Positions 26,483-34,304 of a stretch of DNA of 64,000 nt are shown here, in pieces. The translations under genes were made by a program, and so were the position numbers. Within the stretch, counting starts at the first letter, position 1. Each line of letters opens with the position of its first letter. The stretch comes from CADEED01 sp035765415 (GTDB lineage: Bacteria > Pseudomonadota > Gammaproteobacteria > Steroidobacterales > Steroidobacteraceae): the NCBI GenBank assembly GCA_035765415.1, contig DASTXR010000073.1, positions 1 to 64,000 of the forward strand. The letters run 5' to 3'. The notes beneath the pieces were generated by a model that worked only from the letters and a program-made list of their open reading frames with translations, was not told the DNA's origin and searched no databases.

Positions 26483-26692
26483 TCACGGCTGCTGCGCCCG
26501 TAGTTCGGCGATGGGTATGTCCGCCATGGCCAGCAGCTCGCGTGGCGTCTCGAAGTGCGGAGTGGCGGCCGGCGCCTGCACGCAGGTGGCGATCGAGTTG
26601 CGATGGCCTGGCGCCTCCTGGCTGACCCAACCCGCCGCCAGGGCGCCGTGCGCGACGATAATTCCCACAAGAAACAGTAGCTTAGGGCCCAT
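26483..26692 (-). CDS. Small exported protein upstream of the sigma factor
   Basis: This 69-residue protein has a signal peptide (MGPKLLFLVGIIVAHGALA) and a short mature part of about 50 residues with one cysteine (IATCVQAP). Its stop codon overlaps a possible GTG start of the sigma factor gene. It would thus be the first gene of a three-gene operon: small exported protein, ECF sigma, anti-sigma. I do not recognise the family. Its position makes a sensing or target role plausible, but this is inference. Confidence 0.65.
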   Translation of the reverse strand: MGPKLLFLVGIIVAHGALAAGWVSQEAPGHRNSIATCVQAPAATPHFETPRELLAMADIPIAELRAQQP

Positions 26693-26772
26693 GTTCGCTC
26701 CCGGCTGCGGATCGTCCGCCTCTAGGCTTGCAACGCGCCAGCAATATTTTTCGGGTTAGGGCTTGTTTCTGA

Positions 26773-26802
26773 GTTGGTGTTGTAGTTATATATAACACCA
26801 AC
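26773..26802. promoter_or_regulatory. YtrA-type operator overlapping an AT-rich promoter
   Basis: GTTGGTGTT (26773-26781) and AACACCAAC (26794-26802) form perfect 9-bp inverted arms. The core fits GGTG-N16-CACC, the form I recall for YtrA-family GntR regulators in Xanthomonas. Inside lies the perfect 12-mer palindrome GTTATATATAAC (26785-26796), which includes TATATA/TATAAC, plausible -10 elements. TTGTTT at 26763-26768 could be the -35. The site is about 70 bases upstream of the 52-residue gene, so the GntR protein at 27049 probably represses its own operon here. Confidence 0.75.
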
Positions 26803-26872
26803 ACGTAGGGCGAATCGCAAAGGGCGAGGCGCCACGAAACGCAGACAACCAGAGAGAGACAAGGAGACCACC

Positions 26873-27031
26873 ATGAACACGCTGAACCTGAAAGCCCTCA
26901 CCAGTGCCTTCGCCGCACTTGCCGTTACATTCGTACTTAGCTGGACGTTCGTCGACGCCACCAGCGTCGCCCGAGTCCACACCACCGGTGGCGCCGCCTT
27001 CGTGGCCGCCGTCAGTGCTCTGGTACGCTAG
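26873..27031 (+). CDS. 52-residue hydrophobic peptide, first gene of the YtrA operon
   Basis: The ATG at 26873 follows a strong ribosome site (AAGGAG at 26861-26866) and encodes 52 residues ending at TAG 27031. Two hydrophobic stretches (about 8-25 and 40-51) suggest a small inner membrane protein. It lies between the operator and the GntR gene, 17 bases before the latter's ATG, so it is the first translated element of the operon. I do not recognise the family. It could be a small transporter accessory or a leader peptide. Confidence 0.6.
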   Translation: MNTLNLKALTSAFAALAVTFVLSWTFVDATSVARVHTTGGAAFVAAVSALVR

Positions 27032-27048
27032 GTCACCGGAGCACTTTG

Positions 27049-27471
27049 ATGGACCCGCAGTGGGACGACAGCCAGCCGATCTACAGGCAGCTGCGTGATC
27101 GAGTGGTGGCGATGATCCTCGAGGGTGTCCTCAAAGAGGGTGACCCGCTCCCCTCGGTCCGCGCTGTCGCGGCCGAGTTTCGTCTCAACCCGCTCACCGT
27201 TCTCAAGGGATACCAGCAGCTCGTCGATGAGCAGCTGGTGGAGAAGAAGCGGGGCCGGGGCATGTTCGTCAACGAAGGTGCGCGCCAGGCGCTCATGAAA
27301 GACGAGCGTGTGTACTTCCTCGAAACGGAGTGGCCGAAGATCTACGCGACCATCGCGCGGCTCGGATTCACGACCGAAGAACTCATGAAACGCGGTGCGA
27401 AATCGGCCCCGGCTTCCCAGCCGTTCCCGACGCGCGCTGCCACAGGCGATGAAGATGACAGCAATAATTGA
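27049..27471 (+). CDS. GntR family transcriptional regulator, YtrA subfamily
   Basis: This 140-residue protein has a GntR winged helix-turn-helix (residues 10-75) containing PIYRQLRDRVVAMILEG, LPSVRAVAAEFRLNPLTVLKGYQQL and EKKRGRGMFV. It lacks the large effector domain, and its short helical C-terminus is characteristic of the YtrA subgroup. These proteins usually repress an ABC transporter operon and respond to cell-wall antibiotics. That matches the operator at 26773 and the ABC genes that follow. The ATG at 27049 is preceded by CGGAG. Confidence 0.93.
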   Translation: MDPQWDDSQPIYRQLRDRVVAMILEGVLKEGDPLPSVRAVAAEFRLNPLTVLKGYQQLVDEQLVEKKRGRGMFVNEGARQALMKDERVYFLETEWPKIYATIARLGFTTEELMKRGAKSAPASQPFPTRAATGDEDDSNN

Positions 27472-28339
27472 AGCGCGCGGCCTCACCAAGAGTTACGGCG
27501 GCACGCCGGTGGTGCGAGGGGTCGATCTCAACGTGGAAGCGGGCCGCATCGTCGGCCTGATCGGCCCGAACGGCGCCGGCAAAACCACCGTGATCAAGTC
27601 CATCCTCGGGCTCACCTCTTTCGACGGCGAGCTCAAGGTGCTGGGCCTCGATCCGCGCACGCATCGCGACGCCCTCATGAAAGAAGTGTGCTTCATCGCC
27701 GACGTTGCGGTACTGCCGCGCTGGATGAAGGTTTCGCAGGCCGTCGATTTCGTCGCCGGCGTGCATCCGCGCTTCGATCGCCAGCGCGCGCTGGATTTCC
27801 TCGCCAGGACCGACATCAAGAAGGACAGCCGGGTCCGCCAGCTCTCGAAGGGCATGGTCACGCAGCTGCACCTCGCTCTGATCCTCGCCATCGACGCGAA
27901 GCTGCTGGTGCTCGACGAGCCCACGCTCGGCCTCGACCTGCTGTTCCGCCGTTCGTTCTACGACAACCTGTTGAACGACTACTTCAACAAGGACCGCACC
28001 ATTCTCGTGACGACCCACCAGGTCGAGGAGATCGAAAACATCCTCACCGACGTGTTGTTCATCGAGCGAGGGCAGATCGTGCTGAATACGCCGATGGAAA
28101 CCCTGGGCGAACGTTTTGCCCAGCTGATACCGGGCGCGGGCAATGTCGAGCGCGCCCGGGCGCTCAAACCCTTCTGGGAACGCGAGATATTCGGCCGAGT
28201 CGCCATGCTGTTCGATGGCGGCAACCCGCAGGAGCTCGCCGCGCTCGGTGAAATCCGCGCGCCATCGGTGGCGGACCTGTTCGTCGCCATGATGCAGCCG
28301 GTGGGCACGGCGACGGCGCCGTCGAAGGAGGCCGCATGA
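27449..28339 (+). CDS. ABC transporter ATP-binding protein, YtrB-like
   Basis: This 296-residue ATPase has Walker A GPNGAGKTT, Walker B LLVLDEPTLGLD and the signature LSKGM, an LSGGQ variant common in YtrB-like proteins. The switch histidine is in TTHQVEEIE. It starts inside the end of the GntR gene (ATG 27449; a second ATG at 27455 is possible), so translation is coupled. With the permease that follows by ATGA overlap it forms an exporter, probably for a peptide or envelope-active compound. Confidence 0.92.
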   Translation: MKMTAIIEARGLTKSYGGTPVVRGVDLNVEAGRIVGLIGPNGAGKTTVIKSILGLTSFDGELKVLGLDPRTHRDALMKEVCFIADVAVLPRWMKVSQAVDFVAGVHPRFDRQRALDFLARTDIKKDSRVRQLSKGMVTQLHLALILAIDAKLLVLDEPTLGLDLLFRRSFYDNLLNDYFNKDRTILVTTHQVEEIENILTDVLFIERGQIVLNTPMETLGERFAQLIPGAGNVERARALKPFWEREIFGRVAMLFDGGNPQELAALGEIRAPSVADLFVAMMQPVGTATAPSKEAA

Positions 28340-29277
28340 ACAACATGATCTGGCTCATTCGCCGCGAGATCTGGGAAAACCGCTCGCTGTGGATCACACC
28401 GCTGGTCATTGCCGGCGTCATCCTGGTCATCGCCGCGTTCGGCGGCATACACGTGGGCGACGGCGGCAACTTCTCGATGGGCTGGAATTCCGAGTCGGGA
28501 ATCGACATCTCGGAACAGGATCGCCGGAACATCGGTGAAGCCATGGCGACGGCGCCGCTCGACAAGAAGCAGACCATCTACGCGATCACGCTGGCCACGT
28601 TCACCGCGGTGCAGCTGTTCTCGATGGTCCTCGTGATCTTCTTCTATCTACTCGATTCGCTGCTGGCCGAACGCAAGGACCGCAGCATCCTGTTCTGGAA
28701 GTCGCTGCCGGTGTCCGATTCCGAGGTGGTGCTGTCGAAGCTGGTCACCGCGGCGCTGGTCCTGCCGCTGTTCGTCCTGGTCGTGAGCTCGGTGCTGCAG
28801 GTGCTGTTCGCGCTGGTCTGGTCGGTGCGCTTCAGCGGAACGATGCTGGGCGATGCGCTGATGGCATGGGACGCGGAGGTCTGGCTCAAGCTGCAGGCGT
28901 CGTTCATCCTGTTCATCAGCACCTCGATTCTCTGGTACTTGCCCTTGCTGGCGTACCTGATGCTGGTCTCGGTGTGGGCTCGCCGGAACGCCTTCCTGTG
29001 GGCGATCCTGCCGCCGCTGGCGATCCTGTCGATCGAAGTCATGATCCTGGGTTCGAATCACTTCGGTCACTTCCTGGCGCGCCGGCTCATCGGAGTATTC
29101 GTGCTGGTGGAAGAGTCGATCGGCAGTGTCCACGGGAGCGGCGTGGTGAACCTGGGTGAAGTGTTCGCCGGTGTTTCAGGCGTGCTCACCAGCTACGAAA
29201 CCTGGCTCGGGGTGTTGGCCGCGGTCGCGATGCTCCTCGTCACCATCCGCATCCGCCGGTATCGCGACGACAGTTGA
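28336..29277 (+). CDS. ABC-2 type transporter permease
   Basis: This 313-residue membrane protein has about six hydrophobic helices. The N-terminal segment MIWLIRREIWENRSLW and the helix IWITPLVIAGVILVIAAF-like region are followed by a large loop (about 40-85) with residues suited to the periplasm. The layout fits ABC-2 permeases paired with YtrB-like ATPases. Its ATG overlaps the ATPase stop codon (ATGA). The next operon begins 41 bases downstream without an obvious terminator. Confidence 0.88.
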   Translation: MNNMIWLIRREIWENRSLWITPLVIAGVILVIAAFGGIHVGDGGNFSMGWNSESGIDISEQDRRNIGEAMATAPLDKKQTIYAITLATFTAVQLFSMVLVIFFYLLDSLLAERKDRSILFWKSLPVSDSEVVLSKLVTAALVLPLFVLVVSSVLQVLFALVWSVRFSGTMLGDALMAWDAEVWLKLQASFILFISTSILWYLPLLAYLMLVSVWARRNAFLWAILPPLAILSIEVMILGSNHFGHFLARRLIGVFVLVEESIGSVHGSGVVNLGEVFAGVSGVLTSYETWLGVLAAVAMLLVTIRIRRYRDDS

Positions 29278-29318
29278 TGACATGAGGCGGGCGGCCCGCG
29301 GGTTACACTCGGGCCGCC

Positions 29319-30434
29319 ATGCATCTAACGCAGCAGCGGGACGGCGCCAATCTCGAAGTCGAACTAGCCGGAAGCTGGCGCGGCGCTGAATTGCCCGCCA
29401 TCGACGCCGAGCTCGCGGCGCTGCCGCTCGGCGGAATCCGCACGCTGCGCATCAGCGTTCCCGAATCGCTCGACCTCGATCTTGCCGGCGCGTGGACCCT
29501 GCGCGAGTGGGCGAAGACCGCGGAGGCCGCAGGCGCGAGCGTGGAATTCACGGGGACACCGCCAGGGCAGTTCGAGCTCATCGACTCCACGCTGGGCGGC
29601 AAGCTCCATCTCACCCCGCCTTCGTCGTCAGAGCCCAGTTTCGAACCGGTGAGCGCGCTCGGCCGGCACGTCACGCGGCGCTGGATCAGCGTGAAGCAGG
29701 CGCTCGATTTCGTCGGACGGGCGACCATCACCCTGGCTCGCGCCTGCACGAGCTGGCGCAGGCTGCGGCCCACGTCGATCGCCCGCCACGTCTACGAGAC
29801 CGGCCTCACGGCGGTTCCCATCGCCTCGCTGATCGCCTTCCTGATCACCGTGATCATTGCCTACATCGCCGCGCAGTACATGCGCACCTACGGCGCCGAG
29901 ATCTACGTGGTCGACCTCATCACCATCAGCGTGCTGCGCGAGCTCGCGGTGCTGCTGACCGCCATTATCGTCGCGGGCCGCTCGGGCAGCGCATTCGCGG
30001 CCGAAATCGGCGCCATGAAACTCAACGAGGAAGTCGACGCGCTGCATGCCATCGGCGTCGATCCGCACGAAGTGCTGGTGCTCCCGCGCGTGATCGGCCT
30101 GGTCATCGCATTGCCGCTGCTGACGGTGGCGGCGGATCTCGTCGGGCTCACCGGCGGCGCGCTGCTGTGCAAGCTGCTGCTCGACATGCCGCTGGTCGTC
30201 TTCATGGAGCGCGCCCAGGACTCGATTGCGCCCACCACGTTCTGGGTGGGCGTCATCAAGGCGCCGGTGTTCGCGTTGCTGATCGCCCTCACCGGTACGT
30301 ACCGCGGGCTGCAGGTGCGCGATTCCTCGCGCGAACTCGGCCGCCTGACTACCACGGCCGTCGTGCAATCGATCTTCCTGGTGCTGTTCGCGGACGCATT
30401 GTTCGCCGTGGCCTTCTGGATGCTGGATATCTGA
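29319..30434 (+). CDS. MlaE-family permease with N-terminal STAS domain
   Basis: The protein has 371 residues. The first 100 or so form a STAS/MlaB-like domain (LEVELAGSWRGAELP to VEFTGTPPGQFELID). The rest is an MlaE permease with the hallmark segment VLRELAVLLTAIIVAGRSGSAFAAEIGAM and the EVDALHAIGVDP loop. In E. coli MlaB and MlaE are separate; here they are one polypeptide. The protein moves lipids through the inner membrane with the ATPase, MCE and lipoprotein genes that follow. Confidence 0.93.
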   Translation: MHLTQQRDGANLEVELAGSWRGAELPAIDAELAALPLGGIRTLRISVPESLDLDLAGAWTLREWAKTAEAAGASVEFTGTPPGQFELIDSTLGGKLHLTPPSSSEPSFEPVSALGRHVTRRWISVKQALDFVGRATITLARACTSWRRLRPTSIARHVYETGLTAVPIASLIAFLITVIIAYIAAQYMRTYGAEIYVVDLITISVLRELAVLLTAIIVAGRSGSAFAAEIGAMKLNEEVDALHAIGVDPHEVLVLPRVIGLVIALPLLTVAADLVGLTGGALLCKLLLDMPLVVFMERAQDSIAPTTFWVGVIKAPVFALLIALTGTYRGLQVRDSSRELGRLTTTAVVQSIFLVLFADALFAVAFWMLDI

Positions 30435-31198
30435 TGGCGCCACTCATCGAAGTTCGCGGGCTCGTGAACCGTTTCGGCGCGCAGGTCGTGCACGACGGGC
30501 TCGACATGACCGTGGAACAGGGCGAGGTCTTCGGTATCGTCGGTGGTTCCGGGTCCGGCAAATCCGTGCTGCTGCGGTCCATCCTCGGCCTGCAGCGGCC
30601 GAAAGCCGGTGAGGTGCTCATGCTCGGCCGCGACCTCACGCGCCTGTCGATCGCCGCGCTCAAGGAAATCAAGGCAACCTACGGCGTGACCTTCCAGCAA
30701 GGCGCGTTGTTCTCCTCGCTCACCGTTTTGCAAAACGTTCAATTGCCCATGCTCGAGCATCTGCACCTCTCGCCACGCGCGCTCGATGAGCTGGCGATGC
30801 TCAAGTTGCGCCTGGTCGGCCTGAAAGACGAAGCGGCGCAGAAATACCCCGCGCAGCTCTCGGGAGGCATGATCAAGCGCGCGGCGCTGGCGCGCGCGCT
30901 GGCGCTCGATCCGCGGCTGCTCATGCTGGACGAGCCCACGGCCGGCCTGGATCCGATCAGCGCCGCCGCCTTCGACGAACTGCTCATGGACCTGCGCAAG
31001 CAGCTAGGGCTCACGGTGATCATGATCACGCACGATCTCGACACCATCTTCAGAACTTGCGATCGCGTCGGGGTTATCATCGACCGCAAGATGACGAGCG
31101 ACACCCTCGAGGGCATCACGCGCAATCCACACCCGTGGATCCAGGCCTATTTCCACGGCGAACGCGCCCTGCGCTTCGGCCAGGAAAAAGCACGGTAA
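30434..31198 (+). CDS. MlaF-like ABC transporter ATP-binding protein
   Basis: This 254-residue ATPase has Walker A GGSGSGKSV, signature LSGGMIKRAALARAL, Walker B LLMLDEPTAGLD and switch histidine ITHDLD. The LSGGM form and the V-L-L-R-S-I-L-G-L segment are typical of MlaF/TtgA-like lipid transport ATPases. Its ATG shares a base with the permease stop codon (TGATG) and its stop codon overlaps the MCE gene. It is the energy-supplying part of the complex on the cytoplasmic side. Confidence 0.93.
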   Translation: MAPLIEVRGLVNRFGAQVVHDGLDMTVEQGEVFGIVGGSGSGKSVLLRSILGLQRPKAGEVLMLGRDLTRLSIAALKEIKATYGVTFQQGALFSSLTVLQNVQLPMLEHLHLSPRALDELAMLKLRLVGLKDEAAQKYPAQLSGGMIKRAALARALALDPRLLMLDEPTAGLDPISAAAFDELLMDLRKQLGLTVIMITHDLDTIFRTCDRVGVIIDRKMTSDTLEGITRNPHPWIQAYFHGERALRFGQEKAR

Positions 31199-32133
31199 TG
31201 GAGCGGGAAGCTAACTACACGGCCGTGGGCGCCTTCGTGCTGCTCATCGTCTCCATGGCCGGCCTGTTCGTGTACTGGTACGCGGCCAGCAGCGACGCGC
31301 GCGATTACCGCCGCTACGAAATCTACTTCGAAGGCAGCGTCTCGGGCCTGAACCGCGGCAGCACGGTGCGTTATCTCGGCGTGGAAGTCGGCCAGGTGGT
31401 GTCCATCCGCATCGACAAGCGCGCTGCCGATCGCGTGCAGGTCGTCGCCGACATCGACTCGCAGACACCGATTTCCGCGAAGACGCTGGCCTCGCTGTCG
31501 CTGCAGGGTGTGACCGGCCTCCTGTACATCGACCTGCTGGCCAACGGCGACCCGACCCGACGCCAGGCATCCGTGCCCAGCGAGCGATACCCGGTCATCG
31601 ATTCGGTGCAATCGAACTTCGATCGGCTGCTCGCGAGCCTTCCGGATCTCGTGGGGCGCGCCACGGAAGTGGTGGACCGTGCGTCGCGCGTCCTGTCCGA
31701 CGACAACATCATGGCTTTTTCGAAGACCATGCAGCACATCGAGAAGTCGTCCGCCACGCTGCCGGGCGCCATGCGCGACGCCGCGGTCGTGGTGGCGGAT
31801 CTCAAGGCCACGCTCGTCGACGTGCGCGCGGCCGCCGCCAACGTACGGCAACTCATGGACACCTCGGGACCGGATATGGCCGCCACGACCGAGCGCTTTC
31901 GCAAGATCTCCGAAAACCTTGCCAGCACCACGGCGAACCTGGACCGACTCATGACCGATCATCGCGAAGACCTCGGCCTCTTCCTGCGCGACAGCCTGCC
32001 GGAACTGGAGCGGCTGCTGCGCGACGGCCGCAGCGCCGCGCAGGAGTTCAGCGAGTTGTCGCGCAGCCTGAAGGCCGATCCCTCGCAGTTGTTGTACGAG
32101 CCCAGTTACAAAGGCGTGGAGATTCCGCGATGA
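31198..32133 (+). CDS. MCE family lipid-binding protein, MlaD-like
   Basis: This 311-residue protein has an N-terminal transmembrane helix (about 10-30) followed by one MCE domain (YEIYFEGSVSGLNRGSTVRYLGVEVGQV to about residue 120). A long helical C-terminal region (about 140-300) extends well beyond E. coli MlaD (183 residues), as in Pqi/TTG-type MCE proteins. MCE domains form hexameric rings that carry phospholipids across the periplasm; the long helices may form part of the tunnel. It starts at the ATPase stop codon (TAATG) and overlaps the lipoprotein gene. Confidence 0.93.
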   Translation: MEREANYTAVGAFVLLIVSMAGLFVYWYAASSDARDYRRYEIYFEGSVSGLNRGSTVRYLGVEVGQVVSIRIDKRAADRVQVVADIDSQTPISAKTLASLSLQGVTGLLYIDLLANGDPTRRQASVPSERYPVIDSVQSNFDRLLASLPDLVGRATEVVDRASRVLSDDNIMAFSKTMQHIEKSSATLPGAMRDAAVVVADLKATLVDVRAAAANVRQLMDTSGPDMAATTERFRKISENLASTTANLDRLMTDHREDLGLFLRDSLPELERLLRDGRSAAQEFSELSRSLKADPSQLLYEPSYKGVEIPR

Positions 32134-32780
32134 ACCCGCGCGCATCGTTCATCGTCCCGGTGTCGCTGGCGCTCGCCTCGTGCGGCAGCGTGTTCGAAAG
32201 CGACCTGGCGGCGCCGCAGTCCTATGTATTGCGCCTGCCAGCGGCGCCCACGCCCGAAGTGAACGGCGACGCGGGCCGAGTCGTGGTGCAGCGGCCCGAC
32301 GCGAGTCCCGGCCTCGAATCCGAGCGCATCGCGCTGGTGCGGAGCGAACAACGCTTCGACTTCTACGCCGCGAGCCGCTGGGCGGCGCCCGCGCCCGACG
32401 TCATCGGCAGCGTGATGATCGACACCCTGCGTGCCACCGGCGCGTTCTCCGCGGTGCTCGATGACTCGGCCCCCTTCGCGGCGCGCTACAGCCTGCGCTG
32501 CACGCTGCGCCGCTTCGAAGCGGATTACACGAAAGGCAGCGGCGCTCCCACGGTGTTCGTGACGCTCGACTGCACGCTCGGCCGCCGTCGCGACCGCGAA
32601 TTGCTCGCGAGTTTCACGGCGGAAGGGTCCGCCAGGGCCGCCGAAGATCGCCTCAATGCGGTGGTCGCCGCCTTCGAGTCGGCCACAGCCGCCGCGATGA
32701 CCGAGCTCGGCCGTGCCGCCACTACCGCCGTTGCCAATGAAAAGCCGGCCAGCGACCGGCCGCCGTCAGAAGGTAGATAG
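32130..32780 (+). CDS. ABC-type transport auxiliary lipoprotein (PqiC-like)
   Basis: This 216-residue protein has a short lipoprotein signal with lipobox LASC (C18). The following domain, with YVLRLPAAP, RIALVRSEQRFDFYAASRWAAPAPDVIGS and LRCTLRRFEADYT, fits the auxiliary lipoproteins (PqiC/ABC_trans_aux) that accompany MCE operons at the outer membrane. It begins by ATGA overlap with the MCE gene. Its last 15 bases overlap the convergent phospholipase-D-like gene. Confidence 0.9.
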   Translation: MNPRASFIVPVSLALASCGSVFESDLAAPQSYVLRLPAAPTPEVNGDAGRVVVQRPDASPGLESERIALVRSEQRFDFYAASRWAAPAPDVIGSVMIDTLRATGAFSAVLDDSAPFAARYSLRCTLRRFEADYTKGSGAPTVFVTLDCTLGRRRDRELLASFTAEGSARAAEDRLNAVVAAFESATAAAMTELGRAATTAVANEKPASDRPPSEGR

Positions 32781-34304
32781 CCCGGTCGCTTCCATGAGGC
32801 GATAGAGCCAGTAGCTGCTCTGCGAAGGATCGGCGTAGGTGCCGAACTCCGCGGTGTATTCGAGCTCGGGTGGTCCCCGGTTGGTCCACAGCGAATCGAA
32901 CCAGGCGCTGATCTGCGCGGCGATCTGCGCGTTCAGGGGAACACTGACCGCGACATTGGCCTCGAGGTTGAAATCTTCGAGGTTGCGCCGCGTGAGATTG
33001 GCGCTGCCCAGCGTGAACCAGAATTCCGTGGCGGAGCGCATGGTGATGAGCTTGCTGTGGAACTGCTCGCCATGCGTGCGGAACCAGCGCACCTGGATCG
33101 CGCCGTCGGAAGCCGCCGCGAGCTCGGTGGCCACCGATCGGTTGGGGATGCCGTTCTTGGTGCGGCCGAACGCGTCCTTGTTGGGGTCGAGCAGCACGCG
33201 CACCGACACGCCGCGCCTGGACGCGGCCAGCAATGCCTGGATCACATCGCGGTCCGACAGGTAGAACATCGCGATGTCGATGCTGTCGCCGACGCGCGCG
33301 CCGGAGAAATTGCGCACGATGGCCGCGCGGATCTCGCCTTCGGTGAGCACCTGCACGCGCGCCGTGTTTTCCGGCGCCAGGGCCGTGGCGGCCGGCGCTT
33401 CGGGGATTTTCCAGCCGCCATTCCAGCCCGCATCCGCGGCGATGGCCAGCTCACTCTCCACCAGCGGCGCGAGCGCCGCGCCGCTCAGCTTCAGCGCCAC
33501 GTTCGAGTGCCGGCTGCTCGCGTCGTGGGGGTTGGCGGAAGTGACGATACCCACCATGCCGCCTTTGCCGTCGTCGCCGATGATCAACTTGCGATGGTCC
33601 GCCTTGAAGTTGAGCAGCCGGGCCCACGCGCCGAAGCTGACGAGATCGGGGCCCGCGTCGAGCGGGTTCGGAAGGCTGGCGTCGCCCGTGCCGTCACCCG
33701 ACCACCAGCTCATGGTCAGGCGCCAGAACGCGGAGTAGATAGGGTTGGAATCGCGCAGGCGGTCGAGATCGGGCGCCACCACTTCGATGCCGGCGCCGCG
33801 CAGCGTGGCGAGATCGCGCGACGGAAGCCCGCCGTATACGTCGTTGATGGGGTCGGCGATCACCAGGATGCGCATCTGGGGCATCTCGCGTTTGCGTTTC
33901 AGCAGCGCGTCGCGCAGCTCGACGGACAGTTCGCGATGTGGGGCGGTTCCGGCAGTGGCGCCGCGCTGGCCATTGAACAGGAAGAAATCGAGGATGAGAT
34001 AGTCGCGCGCCTGGCCGATGAGGCCGAGCACCGAGTCGAAGATCTGCTGGCGTACCACCGGGGCACCGAACACGTCGGCGCCGGTCACGTCAGTGAGGAA
34101 CTGGAGCTGGTTGAGCGGCGTCTCGACGATGGATCCGCGCACGCTGACGCCGTCGGGCAGCGGTTTGTAGAGATTCCAGAGAGCGGTCAGCGCCCACAGC
34201 GTCAGAAAACCGTAGAAAAACAGCCGTCCCAGGCGCCGTTTTCGTCGTGGCGCCGTCTGTGGGGGAGACGTATCGATCGATGGCTCGTCAGGCTCATCAG
34301 CCAT
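32766..34304 (-). CDS. Phospholipase D-like protein, membrane-anchored
   Basis: This 512-residue protein has an N-terminal transmembrane helix (about 27-46) and two HKD motifs. The first, ADHRKLIIGDD, has H237, K239 and D244. The second, FHSKLITMRSATEFWFTLGSAN, lies near residues 423-444 and has glutamate in place of the usual aspartate. Enzymes of this superfamily include cardiolipin synthases, phospholipases and nucleases. The location after an MCE operon hints at lipid chemistry, but that is weak evidence. Its start overlaps the ABC-F stop codon by eight bases, so the two are co-transcribed. Confidence 0.85.
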   Translation of the reverse strand: MADEPDEPSIDTSPPQTAPRRKRRLGRLFFYGFLTLWALTALWNLYKPLPDGVSVRGSIVETPLNQLQFLTDVTGADVFGAPVVRQQIFDSVLGLIGQARDYLILDFFLFNGQRGATAGTAPHRELSVELRDALLKRKREMPQMRILVIADPINDVYGGLPSRDLATLRGAGIEVVAPDLDRLRDSNPIYSAFWRLTMSWWSGDGTGDASLPNPLDAGPDLVSFGAWARLLNFKADHRKLIIGDDGKGGMVGIVTSANPHDASSRHSNVALKLSGAALAPLVESELAIAADAGWNGGWKIPEAPAATALAPENTARVQVLTEGEIRAAIVRNFSGARVGDSIDIAMFYLSDRDVIQALLAASRRGVSVRVLLDPNKDAFGRTKNGIPNRSVATELAAASDGAIQVRWFRTHGEQFHSKLITMRSATEFWFTLGSANLTRRNLEDFNLEANVAVSVPLNAQIAAQISAWFDSLWTNRGPPELEYTAEFGTYADPSQSSYWLYRLMEATGLSTF

